In this document: in pieces, positions 38,318 through 47,029 of the stretch | Numbering within the stretch: position 1 is the stretch's first letter | Layout of the letters: every line of letters begins with the position of its first letter | Assembly (NCBI RefSeq): GCF_024385465.1 | Contig: NZ_JANFLS010000002.1 | Span: 372,001-436,000 of the forward strand | DNA length: 64,000 nt | Reading direction: 5' to 3' | Origin: Arthrobacter sp. zg-Y844 | GTDB taxonomy: Bacteria; Actinomycetota; Actinomycetes; Actinomycetales; Micrococcaceae | Translations under genes and position numbers: made by a program | Notes under the pieces: model-generated | The model's input: only the letters and a program-made list of their open reading frames with translations | The model's database searches: none | Told to the model about the DNA's origin: nothing

Positions 38318-38365
38318 GGCCTACGGACCGCCACCGGGTAGTTCGACGGCCCGCAGGCCCGCGGG

Positions 38366-39442
38366 TTAGGGAACGCGGCTCAGCCACTCCGGGGTGTCGA
38401 ACTTTTCGGCGACCTTCTGCTCCGCGAGGGCAAGCTCCTCGTCGGAGATCGATGCCTCCACGGCGCCGTAACGCGCGGCGAAGGTGTCCATCATGGTTGC
38501 AATGATGTCTTCGCGGGAAAGCCCGGTCTGCCGCTTAAGCGGGTCCACGCGCTTTTTGGCGCTGGTAGTGCCCTTGTCGGAGAGCTTTTCCTTGCCGATG
38601 CGCAGCACCTCCACCATCTTGTCCGCGTCGATGTTGTAGGACATGGTGACGTGGTGCAGCATTCCGCCGCTGCTGAAGCGCTTCTGCGCGGCACCGCCGA
38701 TCTTGCCCTGGTCGGTGGCAATGTCGTTCAGCGGAACGTACCAGGCGGAGATTCCGAGCTTCTTCAGGGATTCCATCACCCAGCCGTCCAGGAAGGGGTA
38801 GGAATCCGCGAAGCTGAGTCCGTCCACCAGGGACTGGGGAACGTAGAGGGAGTAGGTGATGGCGTTGCCGTGCTCCATGAACATGGCACCCCCGCCGGTG
38901 ATGCGCCGGACAACGGTGACGCCGTGCCGGTCCGCACCTTCCGGATCCACCTCGTTCTTCAGGGACTGGAAGCTGCCGATCACCACTGAGGGCGACTCCC
39001 ATTCCCAGAACCGGAGCGTGGGGTTGCGCTTGCCGGCGCCCACTTCCTCCGCCAGGACCTCGTCCATGGCTACATGCATGTGGGTGGACAGCGGGGTGGG
39101 CGGGATGATCTCCCACTGGTGGTCGCCCCAGCCGGTGGCCTTACCCAGGGCGCGGCGCACGGTGGTGGCCACGGCTTCGGGCGAGAAGCCGAAGAGGACC
39201 ACATCCGGGGACAACCGGGAGCGGACGGCTACGGCAATATCACCGAACGTCGTCTCGGCAGGCAGCCCCTCGAGGGCGGCATTGATATCCCCGAGTGCTT
39301 CATCAGGTTCCAGGAAGAAGTCGCCGCCAAGGGACACATCGGCCAGCCTGCCGTCACGGACTTCCAGATCCACTACAACAAGTTTTCCGCCGGGAACTTT
39401 GTATTCCCCGTGCCGGCGCCCCTTGTTATCCGTGCTTGCCAT
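38366..39442 (-). CDS. Lipoate-protein ligase family protein
   Basis: A 358-aa member of the biotin/lipoate A/B ligase family. Residues ~10-95 form a small accessory domain (KVPGGKLVVVDLEVRDGRLA), which in LplA normally lies at the C-terminus. The catalytic domain carries RRITGGGAMFMEHGNAITYS and the lipoyl-AMP lysine region GKIGGAAQKRFSSGGMLHH. It attaches lipoate or octanoate to E2/GcvH lysines. ATG 39442 has GGAG upstream (a TTG lies just before it). The N-terminal position of the accessory domain is typical of this actinobacterial group. Confidence 0.85.
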   Translation of the reverse strand: MASTDNKGRRHGEYKVPGGKLVVVDLEVRDGRLADVSLGGDFFLEPDEALGDINAALEGLPAETTFGDIAVAVRSRLSPDVVLFGFSPEAVATTVRRALGKATGWGDHQWEIIPPTPLSTHMHVAMDEVLAEEVGAGKRNPTLRFWEWESPSVVIGSFQSLKNEVDPEGADRHGVTVVRRITGGGAMFMEHGNAITYSLYVPQSLVDGLSFADSYPFLDGWVMESLKKLGISAWYVPLNDIATDQGKIGGAAQKRFSSGGMLHHVTMSYNIDADKMVEVLRIGKEKLSDKGTTSAKKRVDPLKRQTGLSREDIIATMMDTFAARYGAVEASISDEELALAEQKVAEKFDTPEWLSRVP

Positions 39443-39497
39443 CAAGACTCCTTAGCTCCGAACCGCTCTGCCGGGACCGCACGGCCCCCTGTTACAG

Positions 39498-39535
39498 GGA
39501 AAGGCCCGCCGGGCTGATGCCGGCGGACCTTTCTC
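39498..39535 (-). terminator. Terminator hairpin after rpmE2
   Basis: GGGAAAGGCCCGCCGG pairs with CCGGCGGACCTTTCTC (one mismatch) across a 7-nt loop, 28 bp past the rpmE2 stop. The minus strand continues with a few T residues after the stem. Confidence 0.65.
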
Positions 39536-39562
39536 TAAGTACTGCTGTATTTCCGTTACTGG

Positions 39563-39820
39563 CTACTTCTTTGCGCCGAAGCCCTTGAAGCGGGCGTTGA
39601 AGCGCTCCACGCGGCCGGCGGAGTCCATGATGCGCTGCTTGCCCGTGTAGAACGGGTGCGATGCAGAGGAGATTTCCACCTCGATGAGCGGGTAGGTGTT
39701 TCCGTCTTCCCACTCGATCGTCTTGGAGGAGGTGGCGGTGGAGGCCGTCAGGAAAGCGGTGTCGGACGCGAGGTCACGGAAGACAACCGGAGCATACTTG
39801 GGGTGGATATCAGACTTCAC
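39563..39820 (-). CDS. rpmE2: 50S ribosomal protein L31, type B (zinc-free)
   Basis: An 85-aa L31. The sequence [19 protein letters not shown] ... [20 protein letters not shown] matches L31 type B (YkgM-like). It contains no Cys, so it lacks the CxxC zinc site of the C+ form; such paralogues usually replace the zinc form when zinc is scarce. The start is GTG 39820 with GAAGG upstream. The gene stands alone, with a structured leader upstream and its own terminator. No Zur box was recognised. Confidence 0.95.
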   Translation of the reverse strand: MKSDIHPKYAPVVFRDLASDTAFLTASTATSSKTIEWEDGNTYPLIEVEISSASHPFYTGKQRIMDSAGRVERFNARFKGFGAKK

Positions 39821-39837
39821 AGTTTTACCTTCTTTTG

Positions 39838-39896
39838 GTGCCTGGATTTTGCCAGGCACAGTGTGGTTGAAAGCTTTAACGGCCGTACATTCGGCC
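39838..39896 (-). ncRNA. Candidate structured leader of rpmE2
   Basis: Two hairpins lie between the putative transcription start (~39898) and the ribosome site: GGCCG/CGGCC with a 6-nt loop (39881-39896), and a perfect GTGCCTGG/CCAGGCAC stem with a 6-nt loop (39838-39859), 17 nt before the start codon. L31 leader RNAs have been described in actinobacteria; whether this belongs to that class needs a covariance-model search. Confidence 0.5.
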
Positions 39897-39904
39897 AGCA
39901 ACCC

Positions 39905-39910
39905 ATACTA
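39905..39910 (-). promoter_or_regulatory. Putative rpmE2 promoter (-10)
   Basis: TAGTAT on the minus strand. It is a good -10 match and would give a leader of about 78 nt before GTG 39820. No clear -35 seen. Confidence 0.45.
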
Positions 39911-39951
39911 GCGCATTTCACGGGCCGGCAGGAAACCCTTCGACCCTCGGT

Positions 39952-40911
39952 TCAGGAGAGCGGGCGGGTGCCCCACTGGGCGTTGACCGCGGTGATCGTC
40001 GAGGTGATGCCCTGGTTCAGTCCGGTGATCTCAATCTTCAGGGGCCGGTAAAAATCATCCAGGCAGAGTGAAAACGATCCGGCCGGAAGCACCGCGGATG
40101 AGCCGTCCGGAGGTCCGGTTTCGTTTCCTCGCTGCTGCGCATCCCCGGTGTCTAAGTCCCCGGTGTCCAAATCCCCTGTGTCCAAATCCCCTGTGTCGAA
40201 GCTGCCGCTGATCTGCGTGCAGGGCTCCCCGTCGAGCACTGCCCCGTACCGGACGGCGACCTCTTCCGCCGGCGCCAGCAGTGCGGCTACTTTCTCCGGC
40301 CGGACGGTCAGCTCGGCGGCGTCGGCAAGGATCGCCGCATAGGCCTCTTCAGCCGTGCCGTCCCGGTCCGCGGAGATGTCCTGGTTCTCCTTGTGCAGCA
40401 CCCGCTGCCCCTCGCGGATGGTGATGGAGAGGTCCGTATCCGTGTCCTGCAGGGTCATGGCAAAGTCAGGGCCGCTGGCGAACCGGACACTGTATGTGCC
40501 CGCCGGGAGCCAGCTGGTGTCGGTCCGAAGGGTCTGGATGCCGCCTCCGCCTGCGGCCATGGCGGCAGAGACGCAGGCCCCGGCTTCCGCGCCGGACGCC
40601 GGCTCCGGATCCCGACGGAGGAGCCACTGGCAGGCATCCTGGACCGGCTGCGGCATGCCTGCCTGGCTGCCGGTGACACCCACCCGCGTCGGCGGAGCGG
40701 TGGTTGCGGGAACGGGCGCCGGCGGCTGGGTGGGATGGGCGGTGCGGGACGGCTCGGCAGCACCACGTCCGGTGGCCGACGGTGCCGCCGAAGCGGATGA
40801 GTCCCGTTCCTGCAGCTGTCCGGCTGTGGGGCCGCAGGCCGAAACGGTCAGCAGTAATCCGGCGCACAGCGCCAGGACCTTGCCTGGCCGGGTGCTTGCA
40901 CGGGATTCCAT
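39952..40911 (-). CDS. Probable lipoprotein with DTGDL repeats
   Basis: A 319-aa secreted protein of unknown function. The N-terminus is a lipoprotein signal: RPGKVLALCAGLLLTVSACG, with Cys as the lipidation site, followed by a Pro/Thr/Ala-rich linker (residues ~30-85). The globular part contains GTYSVRFASGPDFAMTLQDT and a late FSLCLDDFYRPLKIE. A (F/L)DTGD repeat occurs four times near residues 238-257. ATG 40911 has GGAG at good spacing. It is anchored outside the membrane; no partner is evident. Confidence 0.75.
   Translation of the reverse strand: MESRASTRPGKVLALCAGLLLTVSACGPTAGQLQERDSSASAAPSATGRGAAEPSRTAHPTQPPAPVPATTAPPTRVGVTGSQAGMPQPVQDACQWLLRRDPEPASGAEAGACVSAAMAAGGGGIQTLRTDTSWLPAGTYSVRFASGPDFAMTLQDTDTDLSITIREGQRVLHKENQDISADRDGTAEEAYAAILADAAELTVRPEKVAALLAPAEEVAVRYGAVLDGEPCTQISGSFDTGDLDTGDLDTGDLDTGDAQQRGNETGPPDGSSAVLPAGSFSLCLDDFYRPLKIEITGLNQGITSTITAVNAQWGTRPLS
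40141..40200. repeat. Four 15-bp in-frame repeats in the lipoprotein gene
   Basis: Four units of 15 bp, close to ATCCCCTGTGTCCAA (+ strand), encode FDTGD, LDTGD, LDTGD and LDTGD on the minus strand. Copy number could vary without shifting the frame. Confidence 0.85.
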
Positions 40912-41005
40912 GGCAGCTCCGCTGTTGTCCTCGAAGGGTGGATGACTGCGCACAGTCTGGCACCTGAGGGGCTGCAGGGTAAGGGCAGCAGGCCGCCCGG
41001 CGGCC

Positions 41006-41809
41006 TTAGGGCCGACACTCCCAGAAGGCGACGGCGCTGGCGGCGGCCACATTCAACGAATCGACGCCCCCGCTCATCGGGATGCGCACGGCCAGGTCGA
41101 CGCCGGCGAGGGTCGTTTCGGCCAATCCGTCGCCTTCCGTGCCAAGGACCAGGGCCAGGCGCTCGTCGCGGCGGGCGCTCAGTTCATCCAGGGTCAGGGA
41201 ATCCTCCCGCAGTGCCAGGGCAGCAGTCACAAAGCCGGCTTCGCGGAGCTGTCCAAGTTGACCGGGCCAGTCCGTCAGCCGAACCCACGGAACCTGGAAG
41301 ACGGCACCCATGCTCACGCGGATGGCCCGGCGGTACAGCGGGTCGGCGCAACGGGGCGTCACCAGCACGGCGTCCACCTGCAGGGCGGCTGCGGATCGGA
41401 AGATCGCACCGATGTTGGTGTGGTCGACAATGTCTTCCAGCACCGCGATCCTGCGGGCCGTACCCAGCAGGCCGGGCAGGTCCAGGGGTGCCGGGCGTTC
41501 CATGGCCGCGAGGGCGCCGCGGTGCAGGTGGAACCCGGTGATCTGTTCCAGGACCTCGGGCGTACCTACGTAGGCAGGCACATCCGGGAACCGGGCCAGG
41601 ATGTCCGCGAGGTCCGGAAGCCATTTCTCGGCCAGGAAAAAGGACCGCGGGCGGTGTCCGGCGTCGACCGCACGGCGCAGGACCTTGGAGGATTCGGCGA
41701 TGTACATGCCTTCCTCCGGTTCCCGCCGCTTCCGGAGGGAGGTGTCCGTGAGGGAGGTGTAGTCGTAGACGCGGGGATCGTCGGCGGACAGCAAATACTG
41801 GAGGTTCAC
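41006..41809 (-). CDS. SpoU/TrmH-family RNA methyltransferase
   Basis: A SPOUT-fold rRNA/tRNA 2'-O-methyltransferase (267 aa). The N-terminal substrate-binding domain is followed by VLEDIVDHTNIGAIFRSAAA, LALVLGTEGDGLA and IPMSGGVDSLNVAAASAVAFWE, the three knot motifs that bind SAM. The exact target nucleotide is unknown. The frame is open into the ABC ATPase gene; GTG 41809 with an upstream GGAG is the sensible start, 13 bp after the ABC gene. Confidence 0.9.
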   Translation of the reverse strand: MNLQYLLSADDPRVYDYTSLTDTSLRKRREPEEGMYIAESSKVLRRAVDAGHRPRSFFLAEKWLPDLADILARFPDVPAYVGTPEVLEQITGFHLHRGALAAMERPAPLDLPGLLGTARRIAVLEDIVDHTNIGAIFRSAAALQVDAVLVTPRCADPLYRRAIRVSMGAVFQVPWVRLTDWPGQLGQLREAGFVTAALALREDSLTLDELSARRDERLALVLGTEGDGLAETTLAGVDLAVRIPMSGGVDSLNVAAASAVAFWECRP

Positions 41810-41822
41810 CCGGAAACTGCTC

Positions 41823-42611
41823 CTAGCCGCGCCGGGCAGTGGCCGAGTAGCGGCCGCCCTCGCGGCGCAGATCCAGCGGCAGGTCAAAGGCGGTGCTCAG
41901 GTGTTCCTCGGTGAACACCTCGTCGATGGGACCGGAAGCCACCACGCCGCCTTCGCGGAGCAGCAGGGCGTGGGTGAAACCGGTCGGGACCTCTTCCAGG
42001 TGATGGGTGACCAGAACCATGGCCGGTGCTTCCTCGTCCCGGGCCAGTTCGCCGAGCCGGAACAGCAGGTCCTCGCGGCCGGCGAGGTCCAGGCCGGCGG
42101 CCGGCTCGTCCAGCAGCAGCAGTTCCGGATCCGTCATCAGGGCGCGGGCAATCTGAACGCGCTTGCGCTCCCCTTCGCTGAGGGAGGAGAAGCGGCGGTT
42201 CATGAAGGTGGACATGCCCCACTCGTGCAGGAGGCGGAAGGCGCGCCGTTCGTCGAGCTTTTCGTACTTCTCGCGCCAGCGCCCGGTCATCCCGTAGGAC
42301 GCGGTGAGCACCACGTTGAGCACTGTTTCGTCTTCTGGGATCTGCCCGGCCAATGCCGCGGAGGCGAGGCCGATACGCGGGCGGAGTTCAAAGACGTCCA
42401 CCGCGCCGAGGACTTCCTCGAGGATTCCCGCTACGCCGCGGGTGGGGTGCATCCGACCGCTGGCAATCTGCAGCAGCGTGGTCTTTCCGGCACCGTTGGG
42501 GCCCATGATGACCCAGCGTTCCCCCTCCTTGACCTGCCAGTTGACGCCGTCCAACAGGTTTTTGCCGCCGCGGACAACGCTTACGCCGGCAAATTCAAGA
42601 ACATCACTCAT
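41823..42611 (-). CDS. ABC transporter ATP-binding protein
   Basis: A 262-aa ABC ATPase: Walker A MGPNGAGKTTLLQ, signature SSLSEGERKRVQIARALM, Walker B ELLLLDEPAAGLDL, then H-loop LVTHHLEEV. It resembles ModF/YlmA-type stand-alone ATPases, and no permease gene is adjacent, so its partner or role is open. Two start codons are possible, 42611 (chosen, MSDVLEFAGV) and 42623; no ribosome site is clear. It is divergent from serB and followed by the SpoU methyltransferase gene. Confidence 0.88.
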   Translation of the reverse strand: MSDVLEFAGVSVVRGGKNLLDGVNWQVKEGERWVIMGPNGAGKTTLLQIASGRMHPTRGVAGILEEVLGAVDVFELRPRIGLASAALAGQIPEDETVLNVVLTASYGMTGRWREKYEKLDERRAFRLLHEWGMSTFMNRRFSSLSEGERKRVQIARALMTDPELLLLDEPAAGLDLAGREDLLFRLGELARDEEAPAMVLVTHHLEEVPTGFTHALLLREGGVVASGPIDEVFTEEHLSTAFDLPLDLRREGGRYSATARRG

Positions 42612-42737
42612 AGCACTAGACATTAGGCTAAAGAAAGGGGCATTGGCGAAACGATGCGCGCCGGCGGCCATGCAGACGCGGCCGGATCCCCGTAGCAAAC
42701 ACGTACCCACCCGTTGGACCCGATCAGAACGGAAACC

Positions 42738-43643
42738 ATGCCGAACTCCCCCGAATACAGTGTCGTCAGCTACGGGCGGGACCTGTCCGACGCCTATCTG
42801 GGGGCGGTGCAGAGTGCCGTCTCGGGCTTGGGGGCGCGGATCCTGGAACTGGAGAACGCTGCGGGGAACGGTTACACCGTGTCCAAGCTTTACGTGGGCT
42901 ACGACGGCGGCCTCCCCCGGCTGCGGCGCGCCGTCGAAGCAGCCGCGGCAGCCGTGCCGGCAAGGCCGGGCGGTGAGCACAGCGCCGTGGTGCCGCCGTC
43001 GCTCCTCGAGGATGCCCGGAAGCTGCTGGTGCTTGACGTGGACTCGACCCTGATCAAACAGGAAGTCATTGAACTGCTGGCGGCGCACGCAGGACGGGAA
43101 GCGGAGGTGGCCGCGGTGACCGAGGCCGCCATGCGCGGGGAACTGGATTTTGCTGCGAGCCTGCACGCCCGGGTGAAAACGCTTGCCGGGCTGCCGGCGT
43201 CCGTCATCGACGAAGTGGGTGCCCGGATTGAGCTTTCCGACGGCGCGGAACTGCTGGTGAAGGAGTTCCTTGCGGCCGGGCACGGGGTTGCCGTGGTGTC
43301 GGGTGGTTTCACCCAGGTGCTTGATCCGCTGGCCGACCGCCTGCGGCTCAGCTTCCGCAGGGCGAACCTGCTGGAAATCGAGGACGGGGTGCTGACCGGC
43401 GCCGTGTCGGGGGAAGTCGTGGACCGTGCGGTCAAGGCCCGCTCCCTGGCTGAGTGGGCTCGGGAGCTGGGTGTGGCACCCGGGCACACCATTGCGGTGG
43501 GCGACGGCGCCAATGACCTGGACATGCTCGCGGCGGCCGCACTGGGCGTGGCGTTTAACGCCAAACCGGCAGTGCAGGCCGCCGCGGATGCCGTGCTGAA
43601 CCTGCCCCAGCTGGACGTGGTTCAGCACTTCGTGAAGCTCTAG
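42738..43643 (+). CDS. serB: Phosphoserine phosphatase
   Basis: A 301-aa HAD phosphatase, last enzyme of serine biosynthesis. The N-terminal ~90 residues are an ACT-like domain. The catalytic part has LLVLDVDSTLIKQEVIELLA (DxDST), VSGGFTQVLDPLADRL and AVGDGANDLDMLAAA. ATG 42738 has GGAAACC upstream; an in-frame ATG at 42714 lacks support. The 3' end overlaps the next, convergent SDR gene by 4 nt. Confidence 0.93.
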   Translation: MPNSPEYSVVSYGRDLSDAYLGAVQSAVSGLGARILELENAAGNGYTVSKLYVGYDGGLPRLRRAVEAAAAAVPARPGGEHSAVVPPSLLEDARKLLVLDVDSTLIKQEVIELLAAHAGREAEVAAVTEAAMRGELDFAASLHARVKTLAGLPASVIDEVGARIELSDGAELLVKEFLAAGHGVAVVSGGFTQVLDPLADRLRLSFRRANLLEIEDGVLTGAVSGEVVDRAVKARSLAEWARELGVAPGHTIAVGDGANDLDMLAAAALGVAFNAKPAVQAAADAVLNLPQLDVVQHFVKL

Positions 43644-44404
43644 GCGGGTCCGCCTGCCGCTCCGGCGGCCAGGTAGTCCGCACCGCCCACGTATTCGGTG
43701 TGCCCGGACGGAACGTCGGCCGTGGCCATGCGGGCTACTTCGGCGCCGAACTCCTGCACGGAGTAAAGCCTTCCGGCTTCCTCGCGGCGGGCTTCGATGG
43801 CGCCCGGGTTGGCCCGGTCCAGCAGGGTTGCCGTCACGGTGCCTTCGATCATGTCGCCGGAGACCACCACCAGGCTGATGCCCTTCTCTTCCAGCTGCGG
43901 GAGCATGCTGCGCAGCGCGTCCTCGCCGGCGCGCTTGCTGAGGGCAACGGCTTCGTATTCGGGCATGGTCGGTACCGAGCGAATGAAGTGCGCCTGGTGG
44001 CTGGTGACGAAGACCACCCGCGAACCGGCGGGCATCACTTCGAGCGCGGCGGTGAGCATGTTGACCTGCGCGTCGCGGTTGAGCTTCAGCGCGTAGTCCT
44101 CTTCCACACCGGTTTCCATGCCGCCGGAGGCATTGAGCACCAGGATGTCGAGGCCGCCGAAGTTTTCCTGCGCGGCGGCCACCAGGGCAGCTGTCCCCTC
44201 GGGCGCGGTGAGGTCCGCGCCAACGGCGACTGCGCGTCCGCCGGCTTCCTCAATGGCGGCGACCACCTTGTTGGCACGCGGTGCCTTTTGGCGGTAGTTG
44301 ACGACGACGCCGGCACCCTCGGCTGCCAGGAACCGGGCCACTTCGGCTCCGATTCCGCGCGATGATCCGGTGACTATCGCGGCTTTGCCCTCCAGCAGAC
44401 CCAT
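43640..44404 (-). CDS. SDR-family protein without the usual YxxxK
   Basis: A 254-aa SDR. The cofactor motif TGSSRGIGAEVARFL and the region LDILVLNASGGMET are normal. Where YxxxK should be, the sequence is MPEYEAVALSKRAGEDAL: the Lys is present, but the residue four before it is Val, and the nearest Tyr is seven before. The Ser region reads VVFVTSHQAHFI. It may use a shifted Tyr or have lost reductase activity. GAGGAG precedes the ATG. It lies downstream of fabG on the same strand, 122 bp away. Confidence 0.85.
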   Translation of the reverse strand: MGLLEGKAAIVTGSSRGIGAEVARFLAAEGAGVVVNYRQKAPRANKVVAAIEEAGGRAVAVGADLTAPEGTAALVAAAQENFGGLDILVLNASGGMETGVEEDYALKLNRDAQVNMLTAALEVMPAGSRVVFVTSHQAHFIRSVPTMPEYEAVALSKRAGEDALRSMLPQLEEKGISLVVVSGDMIEGTVTATLLDRANPGAIEARREEAGRLYSVQEFGAEVARMATADVPSGHTEYVGGADYLAAGAAGGPA

Positions 44405-44526
44405 GTGAACTCCTCTTTGTAGAAAGTATCTAAGCGTTCAGCTCTTTGAACCCATCCTGCCAGCCGGCGGGCCGGCTGGCAGTTGAGGAAACCTCCAATG
44501 ATTCCGGAGCCCCGCGTTGGGCCGTG

Positions 44527-45791
<1,265 letters not shown>

Positions 45792-45800
45792 TCCCCCAGC

Positions 45801-46055
45801 ATGAACCTCCTCGATTCCCTCTCCGGCACCCCGGACGCCGGCGCCGGGACCCCGGTGTGCTCCCGGAAGGCGTGCCGGCTCAACGCGAGCTGGCAGCTGC
45901 TGTGGAACAACCCCCGCATCCATACCCCGGAACGCCGCAAGACCTGGCTTGCCTGCGATGAGCACCGGGACTGGCTGGAGGATTACCTGCGCACCCGCGG
46001 CCTCTGGAAGGAAACCCTCCCGCTGGACGGCAGCACTGAAGGCGGTACGGCGTAG
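45801..46055 (+). CDS. Small Cys/His protein upstream of SURF1
   Basis: An 84-aa protein I cannot name. It has CSRKAC (C-x4-C) near residue 20 and CDEH (C-x2-H) near residue 52, spaced as in a small zinc-binding fold, and conserved-looking tryptophans (SWQLLWNNPRI, KTWLACDEHRDWLEDYL). Its stop is directly followed by the surf1 ATG, so the two are translationally coupled. A role beside cytochrome oxidase assembly is only inferred from this. Confidence 0.75.
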   Translation: MNLLDSLSGTPDAGAGTPVCSRKACRLNASWQLLWNNPRIHTPERRKTWLACDEHRDWLEDYLRTRGLWKETLPLDGSTEGGTA

Positions 46056-46934
46056 ATGTACCGTTTCCTCTTTTCGCCCCGGTGGCTGGGCTGGTTTGTC
46101 CTCGTCTGCATCCTTGCGGCCGCCTGTGTGGGGCTGGGCCGGTGGCAGATGGACCGCCGCGAAGCCTCCCTCGCCGACAGCGCCCGGATCGAATCCAATT
46201 ACGACGCCGCACCGGTCCCCTATGACGAGGCCAGGGACTACTTCGACACGTACGACGAAGCAGCCGAATGGCTGCCCGTGAAGCTTGAGGGAACGTATGA
46301 CTCCTCCGAGCAGCGCATCATCCGCAACCGCCCGCTGAAGGGCCGGCCCGGCTACGAGGTCCTGGTACCGCTGAAGCTTGACGACGGCACCAGCGTGGCG
46401 GTCAACCGCGGCTGGCTGCCGATCGGCGACGACGAGGCCGGCCGGCCGGACAGCATCCCTGCCGCCCCCGAGGGACGGGTGAGCGTGGTGGCCCGGATCA
46501 AGGCAACCGAACCCACCCTGGCCCGCAGCGCCCCTGAAGGCCAGCTTCCCTCCATCGATCTCGGCGCCTTCGCGGAGCAGCTGGACTATCCGCTGCACCA
46601 GGGCTCCTACGGGCTCATGGCCAGCGAGGACCCGGGGGCCGCCGTCGCACCAGAAAGCGCACCGCGGCCGGAGGTGGACGAGGGCCTGCACCTTTCGTAC
46701 GGACTGCAGTGGTACGGGTTCGCGCTGATGATGTTCATCGGGCTGGGGTACGCCGCACGCCAGGAAGCCCTGAACCGCTATTACGACGGCATCGACGATG
46801 AAGACGAGGAGGACGACGATGAAATAATCGCCGCCCACCCGACTCCGTCCCGGCGTCGTCCGCCGCGCCGCAAAAAGCGCGGGCCCACCGGCGAAGAGGA
46901 AGAGGACGCGATCCTGGACGCCCAGGGGTTCTAG
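46056..46934 (+). CDS. SURF1 family cytochrome oxidase assembly protein
   Basis: A 292-aa protein with two transmembrane segments, near the N-terminus (WFVLVCILAAACVGLGRWQM) and C-terminus (YGFALMMFIGLGYAA), and an external domain between. The GRWQ motif after the first helix and RGWLPIGDD are typical. The tail is acidic then basic (RRRPPRRKKRG). SURF1 helps insert heme A into cytochrome aa3 oxidase; ctaA and ctaB lie 15 kb downstream. Confidence 0.9.
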   Translation: MYRFLFSPRWLGWFVLVCILAAACVGLGRWQMDRREASLADSARIESNYDAAPVPYDEARDYFDTYDEAAEWLPVKLEGTYDSSEQRIIRNRPLKGRPGYEVLVPLKLDDGTSVAVNRGWLPIGDDEAGRPDSIPAAPEGRVSVVARIKATEPTLARSAPEGQLPSIDLGAFAEQLDYPLHQGSYGLMASEDPGAAVAPESAPRPEVDEGLHLSYGLQWYGFALMMFIGLGYAARQEALNRYYDGIDDEDEEDDDEIIAAHPTPSRRRPPRRKKRGPTGEEEEDAILDAQGF

Positions 46935-46967
46935 CCCGCCGCTTCCGCAGGCATCTGCTCCCAGAGA

Positions 46968-47011
46968 CATAAAGGCGGCCCTGCTCCGATTGGAGCAGGG
47001 CCGCCTTTATG
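46968..47011. terminator. Strong bidirectional terminator
   Basis: A perfect 20-bp stem (CATAAAGGCGGCCCTGCTCC with its complement) and a GATT loop, flanked on both strands by AAA/TTT. It lies between the convergent surf1 and ABC-F genes. Confidence 0.92.
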
Positions 47012-47029
47012 TGCGGGATGGGCCGGCGG

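Noticed and set aside
42612-43628. Extended N-terminus of the ABC ATPase antisense to serB
   Set aside because: The extension overlaps serB completely and has no ABC motif; the cassette begins at 42611 or 42623.
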